Origin: CBFGWV01 sp965652545
GTDB lineage: Bacteria > Pseudomonadota > Gammaproteobacteria > Competibacterales > Competibacteraceae
DNA: 9,571 nucleotides
Direction of reading: 5' to 3'
NCBI GenBank assembly: GCA_965652545.1
Contig: CBFGWV010000192.1
Location: 1 to 9,571, forward strand
How positions within the stretch are numbered: the first letter of the stretch is position 1; each line of letters opens with the position of its first letter. The position numbers and the translations under genes are program-made. Positions 1 to 7,418 of this stretch are shown piece after piece. Below the pieces are notes generated by a model. It was not told the origin of the DNA and ran no database searches. It worked only from the letters and a program-made list of their open reading frames with translations.

Positions 1-55
1 ACCAACCACCAACCACCAACCACCAACCACCAACCACCAACCACCAACCACCAAC
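1..55. repeat. Perfect heptanucleotide tandem repeat (unit ACCAACC)
   Basis: The 7-bp unit ACCAACC is repeated without error: seven full copies plus six bases, truncated by the window edge, so the true length is unknown. It begins 6 bp past the stop codon of the isochorismatase-family gene that ends the minus-strand operon, so in that transcript it would read as GGTTGGT repeats. That strand has regularly spaced GG pairs, as in two-tetrad G-quadruplexes. Because 7 is not a multiple of 3, all three frames of a given strand encode the same 7-residue periodic peptide. No gene in view uses it. The repeat itself is certain; any function is inference. Confidence 0.97.
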
Positions 56-61
56 AGGAGC

Positions 62-682
62 CTAGTGCCCCTCCAGCTCCCGCAACAAACCCGCCGTACT
101 CAACTGCCGGCAATACCCCGCAAACGCCGACAACGCCCCCGCATGCCGGTCCGGAGAATCCGTCGTGCAGGCATCCACCGGACAGATCATCCGAAACCCG
201 CGATCGGCCCCATCACGCACCGTGTGATCCACACACTGATCCGTCAAAAAGCCGGTCACGATCACCGTATCCAGCCCCATATTGCGCAACACATATTCAA
301 AGACCGTCGAATTGAAGACACTCGATGACGTCTTCGGCAGCACAATCTCATCCTCCAGCGGCGCCAGCGCATCGATTACCCGCGTCGCCTCGCTCCCCGG
401 CGGAAAATGAAACCCCGTCTGCTTGTAATCCAACCCGCGATCCCGCCCATCGCGCGTCAAACTCGCAATCACCGTGTGAATGACCTCCACACCCGCAACC
501 CGGGCCGCCGCCAGCAAACGCTGCATATTCGGAATCGCGATCTCCGTCGCACTGGCATGGAAGTACGGCCGGCGCTCACGCGCCGCCTCGTTGTAGATAC
601 CCCGCTGCACATCGATCAACAACAACACCGTCCCTGCCGGATCGATCGGCCCTTCACGCGGCGGCAACGCCTCACGCACCAT
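62..682 (-). CDS. Isochorismatase-family cysteine hydrolase (paralogue 1, operon end)
   Basis: A 206-residue cytoplasmic hydrolase of the isochorismatase-like fold, a family that includes nicotinamidase, N-carbamoylsarcosine amidase, RutB-type and biuret-type amidases. The expected catalytic triad is visible: D24 in LLLIDVQ, K117 in VLPKTSS and C150 in FLTDQCV. The block SLTRDGRDR near residues 74-82 is shared with the second copy at 8823-9479. The chosen ATG at 682 lies 9 nt after GGAGG; an ATG at 688 is only 3 nt from it and less likely, and an extension to 823 is Arg/Cys-rich and would overlap the preceding gene much further. It is the last of eight genes, and its start lies inside the 3' end of the formylglutamate-hydrolase-like gene, suggesting coupling. 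The likely reaction is hydrolysis of an amide or carbamoyl C-N bond via a cysteine thioester. The exact substrate is unknown; the family is secure. Confidence 0.93.
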   Translation of the reverse strand: MVREALPPREGPIDPAGTVLLLIDVQRGIYNEAARERRPYFHASATEIAIPNMQRLLAAARVAGVEVIHTVIASLTRDGRDRGLDYKQTGFHFPPGSEATRVIDALAPLEDEIVLPKTSSSVFNSTVFEYVLRNMGLDTVIVTGFLTDQCVDHTVRDGADRGFRMICPVDACTTDSPDRHAGALSAFAGYCRQLSTAGLLRELEGH

Positions 683-1478
683 GATCATGCGCCTCCAACC
701 GCGGCAACGAGGCCCGCAATACCCGCTCCAGCCGCACCGCCCAGGCCTCCGCCGCCTGCCCGTCGCCGAGCAGATCCTGGCGCATCTCAAACTGCACATA
801 CGGCAGATTGCGCGCCTCGGCATGGCGGGGAATCGAATAATCGTTGTCCGGGTTTACGTCGTACGGCTCATCCCAGCCCACCACCAGCCCCGGCTCGCGG
901 CACAACTCCTCATACACGATACGGCTGTAGGCCTCCTGCTCGCCGGTACACACCCCCACTGCCCACGGCCGCTCCGCGGGCTTAGCGCGCAAGCGTGGCG
1001 TAAAGCTGTGCACTGCGACGAAAATCGTCTTCCGCCCCCCCTGCTCGCGCGCCTTGAGCTCCTCCTCGATCCGCTGGTGGTACGGCTGGTGAATCGCCTC
1101 GATACGCGCCAACGTTTGCCCAGGGTGCAGGCGCCGGTTACCCGGCACCACCGTACCGTCGGACACCTCGGGAATGGCCGCCGGCACCATCGGCAAGCGG
1201 TTGCAGTCGATCACCAGGCGCGAATAACGCTGGTAGATCAAGGTCGCCTCCAAACGCCAGGCCAAGCGTTCGGCCACCGCCAGCGCACCGATGTCGATGG
1301 CGATATGGCGGTTGCGCTCCGCCGCCGACAGACCGAGGTCGCCCAGCGCGGCGGGGATCGCATTGCCCGCGTGGTCGCATACCAGCACGAACGGTGACGG
1401 CGCCGCGGGGTTGATCACACCTACCGGCGGCGGATCGCCCGCTCTCAACAGACCGTAAGACGCTGCATGTGCGGGCAT
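672..1478 (-). CDS. N-formylglutamate amidohydrolase-family protein
   Basis: A 268-residue protein of the N-formylglutamate amidohydrolase (FGase, PF05013-type) family. Landmarks in order are VLVCDHAG (31-38), IAIDIGA (59-65), YSRLVIDCNR (85-94), VAVHSFTP (154-161), and a C-terminal block with YVQFEMRQDLL (227-237). The family hydrolyses N-formyl-glutamate to formate and glutamate in histidine catabolism (HutG type), but no other hut gene is here, so the substrate may differ, for example another N-acyl or gamma-glutamyl product of the ligase encoded just upstream. The start at 1478 is preceded by GGAGG with a 9-nt spacer and follows the ligase stop codon (TGA, 1482-1480) by one base, implying translational reinitiation. 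Its 3' end overlaps the next hydrolase start by 11 bp. Family call is strong; specificity is open. Confidence 0.9.
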   Translation of the reverse strand: MPAHAASYGLLRAGDPPPVGVINPAAPSPFVLVCDHAGNAIPAALGDLGLSAAERNRHIAIDIGALAVAERLAWRLEATLIYQRYSRLVIDCNRLPMVPAAIPEVSDGTVVPGNRRLHPGQTLARIEAIHQPYHQRIEEELKAREQGGRKTIFVAVHSFTPRLRAKPAERPWAVGVCTGEQEAYSRIVYEELCREPGLVVGWDEPYDVNPDNDYSIPRHAEARNLPYVQFEMRQDLLGDGQAAEAWAVRLERVLRASLPRLEAHDHGA

Positions 1479-1479
1479 G

Positions 1480-2799
1480 TCAGTACGCCTCCGCGTAGAG
1501 CCGGACGATCTCTTCGGCATCCGTGTCGGCGAGCATGGCCGCCTCTGCGCGCTTGTGCATCAGGTAGGCCTCGGTGAGCACCGGCCCCAACCAGCCGCTG
1601 GCGAGGGCATCCGCCTCCAGGGCATCCAGCGCCTCGCCCAGCGAGCGCGGCAGGCTATGCAAACCCATGGCGGTGCGTTGCGTCTCGGTGAGTTGCTCCG
1701 GGTCGCGCTCGGTGATCGGCGGTGGGGGCAGGTTCTCGCGCACGCCTTGCAGGCCGGCGAAGACCAGCATTGCCAGCACCATGTACGGGCTGGCGGTGGC
1801 ATCGGCGGCGCGGTACTCCAGGTTGAAGCGCGGGGCCGGGTCGATGTCCACCATCTGCGGTACCGGGCAGATGCGCAGCATGGCCTCACGATCACGCAGA
1901 CCGAAGTTGTTCCAGAACGCCGACCAGGTATGCGGGCGCAACCGCTCGTACGACAACACTCCCGCGGCAGTCACCGCGCACAACGCCGGGGCATGGCGCA
2001 GCACCCCCGCGGCGAACGCGCCGGCCACCGCCGACACGCCGCCGGGGCCGGCGGCATCGTGGGTGAGCGGGTGCCCGGCCAGGTCGGACAGGCTGAAATG
2101 CACATGCACCCCGTTGCCCACCACCCCGCGGGAGACGACCGGCGAGAAACTCACGCGGCCCTCATGGCGCCGCGCCACCGCACGGCAGATCTCACGCACC
2201 TTGACCGCACGGTCCGCCGCCTCCACACCGTAGGCCGGGGCCACCGTCACCTCGTACTGCTGCGGGCCGTACTCCGGCAGCAAGGTGTCCGGCTCCAGGC
2301 CATTGGCGCGCAGGGCGCCGAGCAGGTCGGCGCAAAAGCGCTCGCTGCCGCGCATGGCGCTCAGTGCGTAGGAATCGCCGGTGCGCGTGTCGCCGCCCCA
2401 GTAGTGGAACTCGTGCTCGAAGGCCGCGTAGATACGCAGCCCCGCCTCCTGCTCCAGCGCCGTGACCGCGCGCTTGAGCAGGCTGCGCAGGCAGCAGTCC
2501 CAGGGGGAGCCGTCGAGGTTGAGCACATCGCCCAGGATGAAGTGCTCCGCCGGCACGCCCTCGTCGAAATCCAGCCGCACCTCGCCGGCCGGGTCGGGCA
2601 CCAGAAGCAGGTCCCCGAATGGGCCGAAGGGCGTGGCCGGAATCCGTCCCAGGCAGTTGATCATCACATTGGTCGGCGTCCAGCCCACACCCAGACGCCA
2701 GCGGGCCTCCAGGTCGCGCGCGGGGAAGCCCTTGCCGCGCACCTGGCCCGCGATGTCCGAGCAGCAGACCATCACGAGGTTTTCGGGTTTGATTGTCAT
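1480..2799 (-). CDS. Atypical glutamine synthetase-family ligase (probable gamma-glutamyl-amine/amide synthetase)
   Basis: A 439-residue GS-fold enzyme of roughly normal length. The N-terminal half has the DIAGQVRGKGFP element (15-26) typical of GlnA-like proteins of the PuuA/GMAS type. ATP- and metal-site residues are present: E128 and E130 (FEHEF), E176 and E183 (PEYGPQQYE), H232 (GNGVHVH), R286, R304, R309, and NLEYRAADATASPY (326-339). Two ammonium-site features of true GS are missing: the DGSS segment (E. coli D50/S53) is replaced by GWTPTN (39-44), and the flap Glu (E. coli E327) aligns with W292 in RLRPHTWS. An adenylylation-type NLY motif is not seen. This suggests ATP-dependent glutamylation of an amine or another amino compound rather than ammonia. 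The ATG at 2799, 34 bp after the binding-protein stop codon, is chosen because the upstream extension is unlike the family; a GTG at 2814 is possible. The residue mapping is from memory of E. coli GS. Confidence 0.9.
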   Translation of the reverse strand: MTIKPENLVMVCCSDIAGQVRGKGFPARDLEARWRLGVGWTPTNVMINCLGRIPATPFGPFGDLLLVPDPAGEVRLDFDEGVPAEHFILGDVLNLDGSPWDCCLRSLLKRAVTALEQEAGLRIYAAFEHEFHYWGGDTRTGDSYALSAMRGSERFCADLLGALRANGLEPDTLLPEYGPQQYEVTVAPAYGVEAADRAVKVREICRAVARRHEGRVSFSPVVSRGVVGNGVHVHFSLSDLAGHPLTHDAAGPGGVSAVAGAFAAGVLRHAPALCAVTAAGVLSYERLRPHTWSAFWNNFGLRDREAMLRICPVPQMVDIDPAPRFNLEYRAADATASPYMVLAMLVFAGLQGVRENLPPPPITERDPEQLTETQRTAMGLHSLPRSLGEALDALEADALASGWLGPVLTEAYLMHKRAEAAMLADTDAEEIVRLYAEAY

Positions 2800-2833
2800 G
2801 GTATGTCCCGGCACATGGTGTTGATGAAGCCCG

Positions 2834-3979
2834 TCACTCCGGCCGCCAGATCTCTTCGACGGTGAACGCACCATTTTGCACCGCGATGATCGACACCGGC
2901 TTGGGCGGCACCATGGACTCGCGGGTGTAGGAGATGGTCCCGGTCACCGCCTTGTAATCGCGCGTCGCGGCCAAGGCCTCGCGGATGGCATCGGGCTCGG
3001 CGCTGCCGGCCTGTTCGATGGCGTTGGCGATCAACCCGATCGCATCGTAGCCCAGGGGCGCGAAGGAGTTCTCCGGCGGGTGGCCGAACTTTTCCGTGTA
3101 GGCGTCGATGAACGCCTGCACCTCCGGCCGATCGTCGGCCAGGTATGTGTGGGTGGAGAAATACACGCCGTTGGCGTGCTCCGGCCCGGGCACGCTGGCC
3201 ACCAGCGGCGTGTCGAAGCCATCGCCGGAGAGAATCGCCAAGTCCATCCCCGCCTCGCGGATCTGCCGCACCGTCAGCCCCGCCTCGCTGGGGATGGCTG
3301 CGATGAAGACCCCATCCGGTGCCGGATCGACCGCCTCCAGGCGCGCCACCTGAGCGGAGAAATCGGTATCGCCCATCATGAAGAAGTCCTCCTCGATGAT
3401 CTCCCCGCCGCGCTCGATGAAGCGCTCCTTGAAGAACTGGGTCAGCGCGCGGGTGAAGTCCATGGAGTTGTCGGTCCACACGTACACCCGGCGCAGTCCG
3501 AGGGTGTCGTAGGCGTAATCGGCGATGGCGTAGGACTGGTCGTCGTCGCCGAAGGCGGTCATGAACATATTGTCACCCACCCACTGCGGCAACATGGGGT
3601 GGGTGGCCCCGGAGGTGACGAACGGAATGCCGGCCTCCTGAAAGGTGGGCGCGGCGGACATCACGAAGGTGGTGTCGCTCTGGCCGAAGCCGGCCACCAC
3701 GCCGGCGGACACCGCCTGCTGCGCGGCGGTGGCGGTGGCCTGCTGGTCGGTGCGGGTGTCGTAGACCTCCAACGCCAGCGGCCGGCCGAGCACGCCGCCG
3801 GCGGCGTTGATCTGCTCCACATGCAGTTGCGCACCGTTGAGCGACGGACCGTCCAGGGACGACAGGCCGCCGGTAAGGGCGTACAGCGCGGCCACGTTGA
3901 TGGGGTCCTCGGCGCGCCCGTCGGCGGACACCAGGCCCAGCGCCAGAGCGCCGGCGGCAAGCAAGCTAGTCGATTTCAT
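2834..3979 (-). CDS. Periplasmic substrate-binding protein of a branched-chain amino acid-type ABC importer
   Basis: A 381-residue Leu/Ile/Val-binding-protein-like receptor (Peripla_BP_6 type). It starts with a Sec signal peptide: K2, a hydrophobic stretch over residues 6-19, and a likely signal peptidase I site after G21-R22-A23. No lipobox cysteine is seen, so it should be a free periplasmic protein. The mature protein begins with INVAALYALTGGLSS. Ligand-site signatures include S101 in FGQSDTT and SGAT (123-126), which in LivJ/LivK-like proteins hold the amino acid carboxylate, and GDGFDTP (252-258), where Asp sits near the amino-group acidic residue of LivJ. A ligand with an amino acid head group is therefore plausible but unproven. 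The start at 3979 has GGGAGG 7 nt upstream and overlaps the livM-like stop codon as ATGA. It lies directly before the ligase gene, linking import to metabolism. Confidence 0.95.
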   Translation of the reverse strand: MKSTSLLAAGALALGLVSADGRAEDPINVAALYALTGGLSSLDGPSLNGAQLHVEQINAAGGVLGRPLALEVYDTRTDQQATATAAQQAVSAGVVAGFGQSDTTFVMSAAPTFQEAGIPFVTSGATHPMLPQWVGDNMFMTAFGDDDQSYAIADYAYDTLGLRRVYVWTDNSMDFTRALTQFFKERFIERGGEIIEEDFFMMGDTDFSAQVARLEAVDPAPDGVFIAAIPSEAGLTVRQIREAGMDLAILSGDGFDTPLVASVPGPEHANGVYFSTHTYLADDRPEVQAFIDAYTEKFGHPPENSFAPLGYDAIGLIANAIEQAGSAEPDAIREALAATRDYKAVTGTISYTRESMVPPKPVSIIAVQNGAFTVEEIWRPE

Positions 3980-5007
3980 GGTGAGACCTCCCGATCGCTC
4001 GGTGGTTGGGGCCGTTCGGCCCGGTGAGGGGTAGCGGCGGAGCGCAGCACGCCCGGCTCACCGCTACCGAAAAAACCTTGGGGGCGCAGCAGCAGCACTG
4101 CGATCAGCAACAACGCGATGACGATCTGCACCAGCCCGTAAGCGCCCATGGCCTGCTCCAACGGGCGCAGCGCCTCACTCAGCGTGCTGATCGCCAGCGC
4201 CGCCAGCAGCGCGCCGGTCAGGCTGCCGCTGCCGCCGATGACGACCATCACCACCAGCATGAACGCCAGCGGGATACCGAAAGACACCGGTGTGAGGTTG
4301 GTCAGCAAGTGCGCCCACAAGGCACCGCCGACGCCGGCGAAGAATGCCCCCATGGCGAACGCCGCCAGCCGCGCGCGGGCACAGCGCACACCCATGCAGG
4401 CGGCAGCCATTTCGTTTTCGCGTATCGCCAGCAGGCTGCGCCCGACCGACGAATGCTTCAGCCGCCAGCATACCCACAGCGTAAGCGCCGCCCAACCGGC
4501 CACCCACCACAGGTCGGTGTGGCGTGGAATGCCGTTGAGGCCGAGGTTGCCACGGGTCCAACCGGTGGCATTGTTGATGATCACCCGCAGGATGATGATC
4601 AAGCCCAAAGTCGCCACCGCCAGGTAGTGCCCGCGCAGGCGCAACACGGGAAAGCCCACCACCAACGCGACCACTGCCGCCGCCAGCCCGCCGGCGAGGG
4701 TCGCGGGGAACAGCGGCCATTGCGTGGCGGCCAGCCACTCCGGCAGGGCCGGCAGCATGAAACCCTTGCGTCCGGCCGGGAAGGTCAGGATCACCGCGAC
4801 ATAGGCCCCAACCATCATGAAGGCCGGGTGCCCCAGCGAAAACAGCCCGGTCAGGCCGTTGGCAAAACTCAGGCTGACCGCCAGGATGACGTAGATGCCG
4901 GCGAAGCCGACCACCGTCTGCTGGTAGGTGTTGAGGCTCTGGCTGGCCAGCGCCACCAGCGCGACGCCCACCGCCGCCAACGCCAGCCACGTCCATAACG
5001 CGCGCAT
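3976..5007 (-). CDS. livM: Branched-chain amino acid-type ABC transporter permease (LivM family)
   Basis: A 343-residue polytopic inner-membrane permease. Hydrophobic segments run from residue 4 to about 308. The family hallmark GLFSLGHPAFMMVGAY is at 54-69, and the cytoplasmic coupling loop GRSLLAIRENEMAAACMGV, which contacts the ATPases, is at 189-207. The C-terminus ends in LLRPQGFFG (typical of LivM) plus a hydrophilic tail of about 28 residues. The start at 5007 shares one base with the stop codon of the livH-like gene (TGATG), and GGAGG lies upstream. The reading frame continues open far upstream, but that region is the livH-like and livF-like genes in another frame and is not part of this protein. 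It pairs with the LivH-like permease to form the membrane channel. The symbol denotes family, not proven branched-chain amino acid transport. Confidence 0.95.
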   Translation of the reverse strand: MRALWTWLALAAVGVALVALASQSLNTYQQTVVGFAGIYVILAVSLSFANGLTGLFSLGHPAFMMVGAYVAVILTFPAGRKGFMLPALPEWLAATQWPLFPATLAGGLAAAVVALVVGFPVLRLRGHYLAVATLGLIIILRVIINNATGWTRGNLGLNGIPRHTDLWWVAGWAALTLWVCWRLKHSSVGRSLLAIRENEMAAACMGVRCARARLAAFAMGAFFAGVGGALWAHLLTNLTPVSFGIPLAFMLVVMVVIGGSGSLTGALLAALAISTLSEALRPLEQAMGAYGLVQIVIALLLIAVLLLRPQGFFGSGEPGVLRSAATPHRAERPQPPSDREVSP

Positions 5008-5900
5008 CAGGCCCGCTCCTCCATCGAGCGGCCGAGCAAGCCGTTGGGCAACACCAGCAGGATGGCAATGAGCAAGGCGAACACGAAGGCGTCGCGATAG
5101 GCGCCGTAGATGGGCGGCAGCAGGCCGACGAACAACACCTCGGCAAAGCCCAGCAGATAGCCGCCCAGCACCGCCCCGGGCAAGCTGCCCACCCCGCCGA
5201 TGACCGCCGCCACGAAGGCTTTGAGACCGGGTACGAAACCCATCAACGGGTCGATCTGCCCGGCCCGCCCACCCCACAACAACCCAGCCAGCCCGGCCAG
5301 CGCCCCGCCCAGTGCGAAGGCGGTGGCGATCGCACGATTGATGCGCACGCCCATCAGCTGCGCCGCCAGGGGGTTCTCCGCCGTGGCGCGCATGGCCATC
5401 CCGGCGCGGCTGCGGTGGACGATGAGCGTCAGCCCCCCCAGCACCAGCACGGTGAGTACGACGATGCCCGCATCCAGGACGCTGATGCGCGCACCGGCCA
5501 CCACCAGATTGGTCCGCAAACCTGCCGGCACGTTGAACGTCCGCGGCTGCCCGGAGAGCAGCAACACGCCCAGGTTCTGCAGCAGAATGGATACCCCCAG
5601 CGAGGTGATGAAACCGTTGACCTGGGGGGCATCGCGTTGCGGCCGGAACACGGTCGCGTCGATCAGCAGCGCCAGCAGGGCACCGACCGCAAGGACCGTC
5701 AGCGCGGCCAGCCACAGCGGCAGACCGGCGACCCCGATCACCCCGAGTGCGGCGAAGGCCGCCACCATCAGCACATCGCCATGGGCGAAATTGATCAGCC
5801 GCACGATGCCGTAGATCATCGAAAAGCCCACGGCGATCAGTGCATACAAAGACCCCAGCACCAGGCCGTTGACCAGTTGCTGGATGACGTAGGCGCTCAC
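5007..5900 (-). CDS. livH: Branched-chain amino acid-type ABC transporter permease (LivH family)
   Basis: A 297-residue polytopic permease with the LivH signature INFAHGDVLMVAAF (36-49), a FRPQRD loop (85-90), the coupling loop RAGMAMRATAENPLAAQLMGV centred on 165-185, and GLKAFVAAVIGGVGSLPGA at 225-243. The start codon is GTG at 5900 and overlaps the livF-like stop as GTGA. The Shine-Dalgarno is weak, so translation probably depends on coupling to the upstream ATPase gene. Length and segment order are normal for the family. It forms a heterodimer with the LivM-like subunit in the inner membrane. Family is secure; substrate is inferred only from context. Confidence 0.95.
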   Translation of the reverse strand: MSAYVIQQLVNGLVLGSLYALIAVGFSMIYGIVRLINFAHGDVLMVAAFAALGVIGVAGLPLWLAALTVLAVGALLALLIDATVFRPQRDAPQVNGFITSLGVSILLQNLGVLLLSGQPRTFNVPAGLRTNLVVAGARISVLDAGIVVLTVLVLGGLTLIVHRSRAGMAMRATAENPLAAQLMGVRINRAIATAFALGGALAGLAGLLWGGRAGQIDPLMGFVPGLKAFVAAVIGGVGSLPGAVLGGYLLGFAEVLFVGLLPPIYGAYRDAFVFALLIAILLVLPNGLLGRSMEERA

Positions 5901-6631
5901 GGGGCTGCATCCAGGGCAAGCCCAAGGTAGGCCTCGCGGACCCGCGGGTCCGCGGCCAGCACCGTGCCGGGACCGCTGAGCACGACGCGGCCGTTCTCCA
6001 GCACATAGCCGCGGTCGGCAATCTCCAGCGCCATGGCCGCGTTCTGCTCCACCAGCAGCACGGTAGTGCCCTGATCGCGAATCTCCAGGAGGGTGTCGAA
6101 GATGCGTTCCACCAACTGCGGCGCCAGGCCCAGCGAGGGCTCGTCCAACAGCAGCAGGCGCGGGCGCGACATCAAGGCGCGGGCGATGGCCAACATCATC
6201 TGCTCGCCACCAGAGAGCAGGCCGGCCTGGCCGTCCAGCCGCTCGTCCAGGAGGGGGAACAGCCGCAGCAGGCGCGCCTCGTCCTCGGCCACAGCGTTGT
6301 GGTCACGGCGCAGAAAGGCGCCGATGCGAAGATTCTCGCGCACGGTCAAACCGCTGAAGATTTGCCGCCCCTCCGGGCAATGAGCGATGCCTGCGGCAAC
6401 GATGCGGTCGGTGGGCAGGTGGGCGAGGTCCAGCGTGCGCTCGCCCACGGTGTAGGTCAGCCGGCCCTGGCGCGGCCGCAGCAGGCCGGAGATCGTCATC
6501 AGCGTGGAGGTCTTGCCCGCGCCGTTGGCGCCCAGCAAAGCGACGATCTCGCCGCGCCGGACCTCCAGAGTGATGCCCTCGAGCACCTGCGAGGCGCCGC
6601 GCCAGAGGTGCACGCCGGCTAACTCAAGCAT
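5897..6631 (-). CDS. livF: ABC transporter ATP-binding protein (LivF family)
   Basis: A 244-residue cytoplasmic ATPase. It has Walker A GANGAGKT (34-41), the LivF-type segment CPEGRQIFSGLTVRENL (85-101), the ABC signature LSGGEQ (139-144), Walker B LLLLDEP with D163/E164, and VEQN (194-197), where LivF proteins carry Gln in place of the usual H-loop His. Start 6631 (MLELAGVHL) has GGAGG with a 7-nt spacer; a longer in-frame start at 6673 would overlap the livG-like gene by 50 bp and add a Gly-rich, non-conserved leader. The 8-bp overlap with the livG-like stop (6624) implies coupled synthesis. Works with the LivG-like ATPase to power import. Confidence 0.95.
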   Translation of the reverse strand: MLELAGVHLWRGASQVLEGITLEVRRGEIVALLGANGAGKTSTLMTISGLLRPRQGRLTYTVGERTLDLAHLPTDRIVAAGIAHCPEGRQIFSGLTVRENLRIGAFLRRDHNAVAEDEARLLRLFPLLDERLDGQAGLLSGGEQMMLAIARALMSRPRLLLLDEPSLGLAPQLVERIFDTLLEIRDQGTTVLLVEQNAAMALEIADRGYVLENGRVVLSGPGTVLAADPRVREAYLGLALDAAP

Positions 6632-7418
6632 GCGCCCGCCTCCGCCCGCTACCGAGATACGCGGCGATGACATCCGGGTCGCGCTGAATGACCTGCGGCG
6701 GCCCGTCGGCCAGGACCTCGCCGCGATCGAGCACCTGGATGCGCCGGCACACGCCCATGACCAGGCGCATGTCGTGATCGACGACGATCAGTGTCGGGCC
6801 GCCGGCCCCGCTCAGTCGCTCCAGCAGGCCGGTCAAGGCGTGGGTCTCGCCGCTGTTCATGCCGGCGGCCGGTTCGTCGAGCAGGAGCAGGCGCGGGCCG
6901 GTGGCCAGGGCGCGGGCGATCTCCACCTTGCGCTGCAAGCCGTAGGGCAAATCGCCGGCGCGATGGCCGGCACGGTCGGCCAGGCCGACCCGCTCCAGCA
7001 AGGCCACGGCGGCCTCGCGCAGGCGGCGCTCCTGGCGCCGCGCCGCCGGCAGCGCCAGCACCGTCGCCAACCAGCCCGGCCCACCGCGCATGTGCAGGCC
7101 GACGGCAACGTTCTCCCACACCGACAGGTCGCGGAACAGGCGGATATTCTGAAAGGTGCGGGCGATACCCGCCGCCGCGAAACGCGCGGGCGTGGCGCCC
7201 GTGAGGTCGGTATCGCCCAGTCGGATACGCCCGGCGCTGGGTTTGAGCACGCCGCTGAGCAGGTTGAAAGCGGTGGTCTTGCCCGCCCCGTTGGGGCCGA
7301 TCAGCCCCAGGACCTCGCCGTTGTTCAAACCCAAGGAATAGTCGCTCAACGCCGTCAGCCCGCCGAAGGTCCGTCGCAGACCCTCGGCTTGCAGGAGCGG
7401 TACGGCGCCAGAGTGCAT
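6624..7418 (-). CDS. livG: ABC transporter ATP-binding protein (LivG family), first gene of the operon
   Basis: A 264-residue cytoplasmic ATPase. Walker A GPNGAGKTT is at 41-49, the LivG-specific IARTFQNIRLF at 85-95, and an extended helical insertion at about 110-150. The degenerate family signature LPYGLQRKVEIARAL follows at 157-171, then Walker B LLLLDEPAAGMNSGET at 177-192 and H-loop H215. The start at 7418 is preceded by GGAG with a 7-nt spacer. It opens the eight-gene operon, and the AT-rich stretch around 7441-7500 immediately upstream probably carries the promoter. Placing the ATPases first and the receptor fifth differs from the E. coli livKHMGF order. Confidence 0.95.
   Translation of the reverse strand: MHSGAVPLLQAEGLRRTFGGLTALSDYSLGLNNGEVLGLIGPNGAGKTTAFNLLSGVLKPSAGRIRLGDTDLTGATPARFAAAGIARTFQNIRLFRDLSVWENVAVGLHMRGGPGWLATVLALPAARRQERRLREAAVALLERVGLADRAGHRAGDLPYGLQRKVEIARALATGPRLLLLDEPAAGMNSGETHALTGLLERLSGAGGPTLIVVDHDMRLVMGVCRRIQVLDRGEVLADGPPQVIQRDPDVIAAYLGSGRRRAHA

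Noticed and set aside
1..55. CRISPR array
   Set aside because: The repeat is a 7-bp unit with no spacers.
683..823. Longer start for the first isochorismatase-like gene
   Set aside because: The leader is Cys/Arg-rich, absent from the paralogue, and lies in the FGase-like coding sequence; ATG 682 has a well-spaced Shine-Dalgarno.
672..1478. Histidine-utilisation (hut) operon based on the FGase-like gene
   Set aside because: No histidase, urocanase, imidazolonepropionase or formiminoglutamate enzyme is encoded in the window, so only the family name is kept.
1477..2865. A long plus-strand open frame (462 codons) antisense to the GS-family gene
   Set aside because: Its translation is Arg/His/Gln/Gly-rich with no family motif; the opposite strand has clear GS residues. 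Long antisense open frames are expected in GC-rich coding DNA. The same holds for the plus-strand frames at 2876-4027, 4006-4998 and 6504-7493.
5008..6021. N-terminal extension of the LivM-like protein giving a 681-residue fusion
   Set aside because: The extra residues are read across the livH-like and livF-like genes in another frame and are Arg/Gly/Ala-rich with no membrane segments; the true start at 5007 has an upstream GGAGG and TGATG coupling.
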